A DNA stretch of 16,188 bases from a candidate division TA06 bacterium SM23_40. GTDB taxonomy: Bacteria; LJUI01; SM1-40. Both the position numbers and the translations under genes were made by a program. This document shows, in pieces, positions 1 to 6,952 of this stretch (the stretch's first letter is position 1; the number at the start of each line of letters is the position of its first letter). The stretch lies in contig LJUI01000050.1 in NCBI GenBank assembly GCA_001303705.1, positions 1-16,188 of the forward strand, read 5' to 3'. The notes under the pieces were generated by a model. It had not been told where the DNA came from. It worked only from the letters and a program-made list of their open reading frames with translations, and did no database searches.

Positions 1-853
1 CCCCGATGCGACGAAAGAGCTCGGACAGGTCGACCCCTCCCCTGCCGTCATCGCCAAGATCCCATACCTCCGCCCCCGCTTGGGTGAGGGCGAACACGCG
101 CTCCTGCGACGCTGGCCGGGCGCAGGCGATGATCGTTCGCGCCTCAGGGCCGAGGACATTCGAACCCGGATCGGTTCTGAGCGTACTGTCGACCACGAAC
201 CGCGTCGGCTGTCTCGGTGCAGGAACGAGCCGCGCCGTCAGTGTCGGGTTATCGGCGAGCACAGTCCCTATCCCTACCATCACCGCATCGTGCTCGACGC
301 GCAGCTGATGGACGAACGTGCGCTCCTCCTCGCCGGTGATCCACTGCGAATCGCCATCAGGAGCGGCCATCAGGCCGTCAAGGGTCGTGGCAAGCTTGAC
401 CGTGACAAAAGGCAACCCGGTGCGGACGAACTTGAGATAGCACTCATTCAGCCTCGCCGCCTCCTGTTCCAGAACCCCTGTCTCCACGGCAACACCGGCC
501 TCCCTCAGCAGCGCAAACCCGCGCCCGGACACCAGTGGATTCGGATCCTCGAACGGAGCCACGACCCTGGCGATTCCCGCCTCCACGATCGCCCTCGCAC
601 AGGGAGGAGTCCTCCCTTCATGGGCACACGGCTCGAGATTGACATAGAGCGTCGCCCCTCTCGCCCGGGCACCTGCGTTCGACAGCGCCTTCGCCTCGGC
701 GTGGGCCTCCCCAACTCGCTCATGATACCCCCTGCCGACGACCTCACCATCGCGCACGACTATGGCGCCGACAAGCGGATTCGGGCTTGTTTTCCCCTTC
801 CCCAGCGCCGCGAGCTCCAGCGCTTCCCGCATGTACTTCTGATCGGACACCAT
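1..853 (-). CDS. ribD: RibD, bifunctional riboflavin deaminase/reductase (partial, 3' end missing)
   Basis: Bifunctional riboflavin-biosynthesis enzyme: it deaminates the pyrimidine made from GTP and then reduces the ribosyl side chain, in the cytosol. The gene runs off the left edge, leaving 284 codons of an expected 360-370. The N-terminal deaminase domain (about residues 1-145) has the zinc-site motifs HAE (51-53) and EPCAHEGRTPPC (74-85), giving ligands His51, Cys76 and Cys85 with Glu53 catalytic. The reductase domain begins near FVTVKLATTLDG (149-160), followed by SQWITG. The ATG at 853 is chosen because the alignment to the family begins there and a GAGG Shine-Dalgarno lies about 9 bases upstream. 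An FMN riboswitch and terminator precede it, so it is probably the first gene of a rib operon continuing to the left. Family and function are near certain; the rest of the operon is inferred. Confidence 0.96.
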   Translation of the reverse strand, partial: MVSDQKYMREALELAALGKGKTSPNPLVGAIVVRDGEVVGRGYHERVGEAHAEAKALSNAGARARGATLYVNLEPCAHEGRTPPCARAIVEAGIARVVAPFEDPNPLVSGRGFALLREAGVAVETGVLEQEAARLNECYLKFVRTGLPFVTVKLATTLDGLMAAPDGDSQWITGEEERTFVHQLRVEHDAVMVGIGTVLADNPTLTARLVPAPRQPTRFVVDSTLRTDPGSNVLGPEARTIIACARPASQERVFALTQAGAEVWDLGDDGRGGVDLSELFRRIG

Positions 854-874
854 TCACTCGACCTCACACACGGA

Positions 875-904
875 CATAAAAAGAGCCCCGAAATCCTTCG
901 GGGC
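875..904 (-). terminator. FMN-controlled intrinsic terminator before ribD
   Basis: On the minus-strand RNA, an 8-bp stem (885-892 with 897-904; GCCCCGAA/TTCGGGGC) has a 4-base loop and is followed by CTCTTTTTAT. It lies 22 bases before the ribD start, between riboswitch and gene. Its 5' arm plus loop bases (904 down to 895, GCCCCGAAGG) is the exact complement of the riboswitch P1 5' arm (1143-1134), so it can be held in an antiterminator when FMN is absent. Confidence 0.9.
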
Positions 905-967
905 ATGACAGACGGGCACGTCCGGCCTACAGGCCAGGAGACCTCATCTCGTGACTTCTCAACAGTA

Positions 968-1143
968 CCCTTCTCCCATCCAGACTTTCACTGTCGGCTC
1001 CGGGATCTCACCGGATCAACGCGCCTGCGAACCTTCGACATGCCCCGGGTGCACTACTCATCGCTCAGGGCAATCGCCCGGCAACGCGTTCGGCGCGCTC
1101 GCGGGCTGTACCGCCGGTGGGGAGTTTCACCCCGCCCCGAAGG
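968..1143 (-). promoter_or_regulatory. FMN riboswitch (RFN element)
   Basis: Read on the minus strand, the element has the conserved RFN blocks in order: CCTTCGGGGCGGGGTGAAA at the 5' end, CTCCCCACCGGCGGTA, AGCCCGCGAGCG, a variable hairpin arm, GATCCGGTGAGATCCCGGAG, CCGACAGTGAAAGTCTGG, and ATGGGAGAAGG closing P1. These match the family consensus almost base for base. FMN binding should stabilise P1 and allow the downstream terminator to form, shutting off ribD. The predicted transcription start is only a base or two before the element. Confidence 0.97.
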
Positions 1144-1151
1144 GTATGATC

Positions 1152-1181
1152 AATATAGATGCTCCGCGCTACGGTTGTCAA
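1152..1181 (-). promoter_or_regulatory. Sigma70 promoter of the rib operon
   Basis: On the minus strand a perfect TTGACA (1176-1181) is followed after 18 bases by TATATT (1152-1157). The predicted start, near 1145, coincides with the first base of the riboswitch, which supports the call. Confidence 0.85.
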
Positions 1182-1265
1182 GTCGGTTCTCGATAGCCCT
1201 CCCCCCGCGCACGGCACAATCCAACAAGATCGGTTCGGGAACGACAGACCCCGACAGAGCCCTGC

Positions 1266-1280
1266 GATCGGGACCCGATC
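1266..1280 (-). other. 15-base palindrome at the end of the ccdA operon
   Basis: GATCGGGACCCGATC is self-complementary around a single central base and overlaps the TGA of the DUF6588-like gene. It has no U-tract, so it is at best a weak end-of-transcript hairpin. No better terminator is visible between this gene and the rib promoter. Confidence 0.3.
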
Positions 1281-2097
1281 ACCGGAAGTTGAAGCCGATG
1301 CCCGCGCTCATGGTGCGGATAGGGGCGAGCGCAACATCGGCATTCAGGGTGAAGAGCGCCAGATTGAGCTTCGCGCCGGACGTCCAGCGGACTCCACCGA
1401 CCGAAACACCAACGGAGAACGGATCGACCGGCGTGCCCGCGAAGTCCGGATCCTTCTCTGGATCGAGGGCAATGTCGAGCGAGGTCCACTCATATGCAAG
1501 CCCATAGTACAGCGTGGCAAGCCATATATCCTGGCTGGCCGCTGCCCCAAGACTCCAGGTCGTGAGAGAGAACGAGTCGACCACATCCAGCTCGTCCATG
1601 CCGTACAATCGCGTGAAGCCGACGACCAATGCAACCTTGGGGAGCACGGGCTGCTGCAACAGACCGTACTTCCCGCCGAACCCCAGGATGGTGAGCGCCG
1701 GCACCTCATCGAAGCTCGGAGTTTTCAGGATCCGCATCATGAAGTTGAAGTTGTAGGGGAGCCCTACGCTTCCCTGAAACATCGGCACCGGGATGACAGG
1801 GAGATCGAACTCCTCGTTGGACAGGACGATCGACTCTGCCTTGAGCTTGTCCGAGATGAAGACTACCGGGACCTTGAGGCCCATATCGAACCCACCGAGG
1901 CCGTGGACCGAGCCGGTGTCGAACAGCCCCGCCCCCATGGCAGAGCCAAAGATCTTCACCAGGGGCTCGAGCTCCTCTTCGGCCGTGTCCTCAATGAGAT
2001 CGGTGAAGTTCCAGAACTGACCACCGTTGTCGGCCCATGCCACGGAACAAAGAACGACGACGAGCACGATCACAGGCACGAGACTCTTCTGTTTCAT
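1279..2097 (-). CDS. Secreted/envelope protein, DUF6588-like, predicted beta-barrel
   Basis: A 272-residue protein of unknown function. It has an N-terminal signal peptide, MKQKSLVPVIVLVVVLCSVAWA, with likely cleavage after AWA at residue 22. The mature part resembles the DUF6588 family: an early stretch of the type FGSAMGAGLFDTGSVHGLGGFDMGLKVPV, then alternating hydrophobic and polar residues, many glycines and a terminal GIGFNFR, all suggesting an outer-membrane or periplasmic beta structure. The start at 2097 is preferred over an ATG 12 codons upstream because it begins a clean signal peptide and has AGGAGG nine bases before it. It follows ccdA by 37 bases on the same strand, so the two are probably cotranscribed. 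The family name comes from remembered sequence character and is not a database result. Confidence 0.8.
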   Translation of the reverse strand: MKQKSLVPVIVLVVVLCSVAWADNGGQFWNFTDLIEDTAEEELEPLVKIFGSAMGAGLFDTGSVHGLGGFDMGLKVPVVFISDKLKAESIVLSNEEFDLPVIPVPMFQGSVGLPYNFNFMMRILKTPSFDEVPALTILGFGGKYGLLQQPVLPKVALVVGFTRLYGMDELDVVDSFSLTTWSLGAAASQDIWLATLYYGLAYEWTSLDIALDPEKDPDFAGTPVDPFSVGVSVGGVRWTSGAKLNLALFTLNADVALAPIRTMSAGIGFNFR

Positions 2098-2134
2098 CCC
2101 GAGATCCCTCCTGATGAATGGCTCCTGCCTCATC

Positions 2135-2869
2135 CTACCCGAGATTCCCGAGCCAAGGAAGCCACTGCACGAGATACTGCGAGAGGATGCCGAACAGGTT
2201 GAAGAAGATGAGCACTCCCACTGCCACGAGAAAGAGGCCCGCGATGATCTCCACCATACGAAACCGCCGCTTCAGACGCCCGAACAGACTGAGGAAGGTG
2301 TTGATCCCCAGGCCGGCGAGAAAGAACGGCAGTCCGAGACCAAACGAGTACGCGCCTAACAGGACGATCCCCTGCCCCACGGTCTCCTGAGTGCTGGCGA
2401 CCGCGAGAATCCCGGCGAGGATGGGCCCGATGCAGGGCGTCCACCCGAACGCGAACGCGATGCCGATGAGGAATGAACCGATCGGCCCGCGCACAGCGGC
2501 GCGCCCCTGAAAGCGTTTCTCGGCGTACAGAGCACGGATCCGGAAGACCCCCGCCATGTGAAGCCCGAAGATGATGATCAACACACCGGCTATCTTGCTC
2601 AGGATGACCATCCGCGCGAGCAAGAACCGACCCAGGAATGTCGCTGAGGCTCCGAGGGCGATGAAGACGACCGAGAATCCGAGAATGAAGAAGATCGAAT
2701 TGATGCTCACACTGCCGAGTACCCTCACGCGCTTCTCCGATCCCTTCAGATCTTCCATCGAGACACCCGATATGAAGGAAAGGTACGCCGGCACCAGGGG
2801 GAGCACGCAGGGCGAGATGAACGAGATGAGGCCTGCCACGAAAGCCGCCAGTAATGTCACACTCTGCAT
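2135..2869 (-). CDS. ccdA: CcdA/DsbD-type membrane thiol-disulfide electron carrier
   Basis: Integral membrane protein of the CcdA/DsbD family, which moves reducing equivalents from cytoplasmic thioredoxin across the inner membrane for cytochrome c maturation or periplasmic disulfide reduction. It has 244 residues and about six hydrophobic helices. The two redox-active cysteines lie in SPCVLPLVP (Cys21) and GWTPCIGPIL (Cys146), both with the flanking prolines of the family. Three ATG codons are in a row (2875, 2872, 2869); GGAGG sits directly against the first, so the third is the best-spaced start. Its own promoter is at 2966-2994, and the DUF6588-like gene follows at 37 bases. No thioredoxin-fold partner or cytochrome c gene is in the window, so its physiological acceptor is unknown. 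Confidence 0.93.
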   Translation of the reverse strand: MQSVTLLAAFVAGLISFISPCVLPLVPAYLSFISGVSMEDLKGSEKRVRVLGSVSINSIFFILGFSVVFIALGASATFLGRFLLARMVILSKIAGVLIIIFGLHMAGVFRIRALYAEKRFQGRAAVRGPIGSFLIGIAFAFGWTPCIGPILAGILAVASTQETVGQGIVLLGAYSFGLGLPFFLAGLGINTFLSLFGRLKRRFRMVEIIAGLFLVAVGVLIFFNLFGILSQYLVQWLPWLGNLG

Positions 2870-2965
2870 CATCATCCTCCGCGGGAGGAACCAGATCCAG
2901 TGTCGTCAGCCTGCCGCATCCTCCGCACGACTCGGCTACCGCGTGGACCAAAATCGACCGGATTT

Positions 2966-2994
2966 ATCCTAGCATCCGATCGAACTTCTGTCAA
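2966..2994 (-). promoter_or_regulatory. Sigma70 promoter of ccdA
   Basis: On the minus strand TTGACA (2989-2994) and TAGGAT (2966-2971) are separated by 17 bases. The predicted start is near 2959, giving a leader of about 90 bases before the ccdA start. Confidence 0.8.
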
Positions 2995-3035
2995 GCACTA
3001 GGAGCGATCGATTCTACTTCCGGGCTCTCGATCAT

Positions 3036-3115
3036 CTCCACCTTCAACCATCTCCACCTTCAACCAACTCCGCCTTCAGCCAACTCCGCCTTCAGCCAAC
3101 TCCACCTTCAACTAC
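3036..3115. repeat. Five-unit 16-bp tandem repeat upstream of the ccdA promoter
   Basis: Five consecutive 16-base units of the form CTCCRCCTTCARCCAW begin at 3036, 3052, 3068, 3084 and 3100. Units 3 and 4 are identical and share two linked changes (A to G at unit positions 5 and 12) relative to units 1, 2 and 5. The unit length is not a multiple of three and no gene covers it, so it is not coding. It lies about 40-120 bp upstream of the ccdA -35 box. Confidence 0.9.
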
Positions 3116-3139
3116 CTCAACATCGAGCTCAACATCGAG
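3116..3139. repeat. 12-bp direct duplication
   Basis: CTCAACATCGAG occurs twice with no gap (3116-3127 and 3128-3139), directly abutting the 16-bp tandem array and just before the U-tract of the hdr-flx terminator. Confidence 0.9.
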
Positions 3140-3203
3140 AAAAAGCGGACGGCTCCTGCCCCCATACCCACCGCCACACCAGCCGGTTGGCAGAGCAGGA
3201 GCC
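3140..3203 (-). terminator. Probable terminator of the rnfB-hdr-flx operon
   Basis: On minus-strand RNA a perfect 9-bp stem, GGCTCCTGC (3195-3203) with GCAGGAGCC (3151-3159), encloses a GC-rich internal part and is followed six bases later by five U (3144-3140). It lies about 35 bases after the ferredoxin stop. The distance from stem to U-tract and the large loop make it a moderate call. Confidence 0.6.
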
Positions 3204-3237
3204 CCAGAGAGGTCCTGTCAGCAGCAGCGAACCCGAC

Positions 3238-4295
<1,058 letters not shown>

Positions 4296-4305
4296 CCCCC
4301 ATCCT

Positions 4306-4319
4306 CCGGATGCATCCGG
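4306..4319 (-). promoter_or_regulatory. Perfect 14-bp palindrome overlapping the flxA ribosome-binding site region
   Basis: CCGGATGCATCCGG is a perfect palindrome ending within the GGAGG region that precedes the flxA start. A second hairpin, CCAGAG/CTCTGG (about 4331-4347), lies just upstream. Folding of the RNA could occlude translation or mark a processing site; this is inferred from geometry only. Confidence 0.4.
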
Positions 4320-4396
4320 CAAACGAACCAGAGCGTGACTCTGGCCGGCGGGCTGTCATCGGCTGAGCCCCGGCGGCCCGGCTGGACAGCAAAGAA

Positions 4397-5425
4397 CTAC
4401 GACGCGGCACTCCCCGCAGCAGTCTCCAGCACTTCGGCAATGTCGATCCCGACCGGGCAGTGCCGGCTGCACCGTCCGCAACCGGTGCAGAGCGTGACGC
4501 CAAATCTATCCTTATAGTATCTGAACTTGTGGAGGATCCGCTGTCGGTACCGCTTGTATTGGACATCGCGTGGGTTGTGCCCCGAGGCATGGACGGTGAA
4601 GTGCCAGAACGTACACGCATCCCAGTTCTTGCACCGATGGCCGGAGAGCCCCTGCACCTCATCGACGATATCGAAGCAGTGACATGTCGGACAGACGAAC
4701 GTACAGGCACCGCACCCGAGGCAGGTCATCCAGGACTCCCACATCTCGTCGTCGAAGTGATCGTCGAGCCATCCCTTGGCTTTCGATACGTCGACGGACC
4801 GCGTCACGAGTGCCCTGGCCTTCTCTCCCGCCTTCTGCCTCGCGCTCTCATCACCCCCCTCGCGGAACAGCTCGCCGAGCTCGGCCGCGAGCTTCTCCCC
4901 CTTGTCGGTAACGACCTCGACGAAGAACTGCCCGTCCTCAAGCTGCGTGAGCAGGATATCGCTCCCGGCGGTGTTATCGGGGGAGAGGCCAACAGACGTA
5001 CAGAAGCAGAAGTTGTCGGCTGTGGTGCAGGTGAGACCGATGACGGTCGTCGCCTCCCTCCTGCGCGTGAAGAGCTCATCGTCACAGTCCCAGGTGAAAA
5101 TATGGTCGAGGATGGGAAGGCTTGCAGCATCGCACGGCCTCGCGCCCACCACCACGGTCTCCGGGAACTGCATCGACGGCGGCTCGACCTTCACTTCGCC
5201 CCCACTCCGATCGAATCCGAGTATGGCCTCGGTGCGAGGGAAGACGATCTCTTTGGCCGAACGCTTGCAGAGGAAGTAGTCGAGTACAGCCTCGGCGCTC
5301 GAGCTGACCTGCCCGAAGGCCAGATCGCCGTTCCGCTGCGTGGGCGCGATCACACGCATGCCCTTCTTGATGAGCTCGTCGATGAGGGCGGGGAGTCCAT
5401 CCCCGGCCAGCGTCCTGTGCTCCAT
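4397..5425 (-). CDS. flxB: FlxB-like 4Fe-4S dicluster subunit (HydB/AsrA type)
   Basis: Electron-transfer subunit of the family containing hydrogenase beta subunit HydB and anaerobic sulfite reductase AsrA, which always pairs with a FlxA/HydG/AsrB flavoprotein. It has 342 residues. The N-terminal 230 or so form the conserved domain with VVVGARPCDAASL and TTADNFCFCTSVG. Two [4Fe-4S] ferredoxin motifs follow: C235-x2-C-x2-C-x3-C245P, with extra cysteines in PTCHCFDI, and C313-x2-C-x2-C-x3-C323P. The ATG at 5425 has AGAGGA upstream. It lies between flxC and flxA and should pass electrons from FlxA toward the Hdr module. The letter B follows from mirroring the Desulfovibrio flxABCD order and is less certain than the family. 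Confidence 0.85.
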   Translation of the reverse strand: MEHRTLAGDGLPALIDELIKKGMRVIAPTQRNGDLAFGQVSSSAEAVLDYFLCKRSAKEIVFPRTEAILGFDRSGGEVKVEPPSMQFPETVVVGARPCDAASLPILDHIFTWDCDDELFTRRREATTVIGLTCTTADNFCFCTSVGLSPDNTAGSDILLTQLEDGQFFVEVVTDKGEKLAAELGELFREGGDESARQKAGEKARALVTRSVDVSKAKGWLDDHFDDEMWESWMTCLGCGACTFVCPTCHCFDIVDEVQGLSGHRCKNWDACTFWHFTVHASGHNPRDVQYKRYRQRILHKFRYYKDRFGVTLCTGCGRCSRHCPVGIDIAEVLETAAGSAAS

Positions 5426-5488
5426 CGCCTCGATCCTCTGTCGTCTCTATCCCACGAACCCGCAACCCGGAAAGGCAGGTCAGCGAGG

Positions 5489-6373
5489 TTATCGAATGAA
5501 GCTCTGATCGTCCTCTTCACGATAGGTGGCAAAGGGAGGAGGTGCCTCGCTGTCGTACCCGGCCCGGTACCCGTACTCCACCGCCACCTCTTTCGCCAGC
5601 TCCCGGTTCAGGAGGTTGAGCGGAATGCCCACAGGGCAGACCCGTTCGCATTCCCCGCACTCCACACAGCGACCTGCCAGGTGCATCGCCCTGATGATAT
5701 TCCAGGCCAGGTTGGCCCGCGGGTGCTGGCCCGATTCGATCCAGCGCGGCAGGGTCTTGTCTGCAATACACCTGGTGCAGTAGCAGAAGGGGCAGGCCTG
5801 GCGGCAGGCGTAGCACCTGATGCACCGCTCGAACTGCTCCTGCCAGTAATCCCACCGCTCGCGAGGGGTCTTCTCCTCGAGCTCGCGCACGTCCTTCCAG
5901 TCGTCTTCCGCATCTACGGGCGGGACCTCTTCGCCCACCAGGTGGTCGTAGGTGCGAGGAGTCCGGACATCACAGAACCGGCACTTCAGATCTCTGTTCT
6001 CCTCTGTCAACTCACCCTGCCATAGTGAACCGTCTGAGACGACACCCTTGCAGGCCACGCCGATGATGACCAGATCGTCGCGCGAGAACTGCATCTCCTG
6101 GATCAATCCGGTAATCGCTTTGACGTCGCATCCCTTGGCAACGATCGCCGCCTTCCCCAGGGCCTGGACGTCCGATTTGGCCTTCGTGAGGTAGACGGCG
6201 AGGTTATTGACACAGCGCGGGTTCCAGACGAGCTCACCGACTTCGTCGGGATCGGTGACGAGAATGGGCCGCGTCCTGTCCGGGTCGGCCTTCACCGCAC
6301 CCCAGCCAACGACGACCTGCACCTCTCCCTTCTCCAGCAGCTCTCGAGCTATGTCTTGTAGCCCTTTGCTCAT
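5489..6373 (-). CDS. flxC: FlxC-like FrhB-type iron-sulfur subunit
   Basis: A 294-residue electron-transfer subunit. The N-terminal part (to about 135) resembles the F420-hydrogenase beta family: ELVWNPRCVNNLAVYL, AIVAKGCDVKAI, LVIIGVACKGV and CRFCDVRTP. The C-terminal part has two [4Fe-4S] motifs, C184-x2-C-x2-C-x3-C194P with additional cysteines in FCYCTRC, and C236-x2-C-x2-C-x3-C246P. The start ATG is three bases after the flxD stop and its AGAGGG site lies inside flxD, so the two are translationally coupled. In the mirrored flx order it takes the flxC place. Whether it binds a flavin, as FrhB does, cannot be told from sequence alone. Confidence 0.82.
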   Translation of the reverse strand: MSKGLQDIARELLEKGEVQVVVGWGAVKADPDRTRPILVTDPDEVGELVWNPRCVNNLAVYLTKAKSDVQALGKAAIVAKGCDVKAITGLIQEMQFSRDDLVIIGVACKGVVSDGSLWQGELTEENRDLKCRFCDVRTPRTYDHLVGEEVPPVDAEDDWKDVRELEEKTPRERWDYWQEQFERCIRCYACRQACPFCYCTRCIADKTLPRWIESGQHPRANLAWNIIRAMHLAGRCVECGECERVCPVGIPLNLLNRELAKEVAVEYGYRAGYDSEAPPPFATYREEDDQSFIR

Positions 6374-6376
6374 CGC

Positions 6377-6904
6377 CTATGCCCTCTGCTCGATCGCCTG
6401 CTCGTCGGGAACTTCCTTCCACCAGCGGCTCAGCGCCTGATACTCGGTGAACGGTCCGAGTGCGCGCACACGATTAGTCACATCGTTGATGACATCGACC
6501 CACTTGGCGCCCTCCGCCGCCGAAACCCAGGAGAACTGAAGCCGGTCGAGATCGACGCCCACGAACTCCATGAGCTTCCGGAACAGGGCGAACCGCCTCC
6601 TCGCATGGTAGTTGCCGGAGGAGTAGTGGCAGTCCCCCGGGTGGCATCCGGAGACGAGCACACCGTCGGCCCCGCCCTCGTATGCCCGAACGATGAAGAC
6701 GGGGTCGATTCTGCCGGTACAGGGCAGTTTGATGATGCGCACATTGGGCTGGTACTGCAGGCGGCTGGTGCCGGCGAGATCAGCTCCTGCATAGGTACAC
6801 CAGTTGCAGACGAAGGCTACGATCTTCGGCTCCCAGCCTTCGGGTCCGACAGCCCCTTCTCTCCGCTGCTCCTGCTCCGATGATTGTGAGTCCGCTGTCG
6901 TCAT
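6377..6904 (-). CDS. flxD: FlxD/MvhD-like [2Fe-2S] subunit linking Flx to HdrA
   Basis: Homologue of methyl-viologen hydrogenase delta subunit MvhD, the small protein that docks on HdrA and delivers electrons to it. It has 175 residues with a non-conserved, charged N-terminus of about 23. The conserved core holds CNWC (33-36), LPCTGR (Cys62) and GCHPGDCHY (87-93), the cysteine set of the family. The ATG at 6904 is used; an in-frame TTG at 6943, nine bases after the hdrA stop, would add 13 residues without a clear ribosome-binding site. It sits between hdrA and flxC, as expected for the connector between the two halves. Confidence 0.93.
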   Translation of the reverse strand: MTTADSQSSEQEQRREGAVGPEGWEPKIVAFVCNWCTYAGADLAGTSRLQYQPNVRIIKLPCTGRIDPVFIVRAYEGGADGVLVSGCHPGDCHYSSGNYHARRRFALFRKLMEFVGVDLDRLQFSWVSAAEGAKWVDVINDVTNRVRALGPFTEYQALSRWWKEVPDEQAIEQRA

Positions 6905-6952
6905 CTCCCGGTCTGCTCCCTCGTGTGGGAATCTGTTCGGCAATGCCTCGGC

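Noticed and set aside
80-2202. Plus-strand frames opposite ribD, the riboswitch and the DUF6588-like gene
   Set aside because: They run through the riboswitch and promoter and lack recognisable domains.
2130-2951. Minus-strand frame of 273 codons overlapping ccdA
   Set aside because: It is a shadow in another frame; the ccdA frame has helices and both redox cysteine motifs.
4460-6025. Long plus-strand open frame of 521 codons opposite flxB and flxC
   Set aside because: Both genes beneath it have strong iron-sulfur motifs and ribosome-binding sites; the plus frame has neither.
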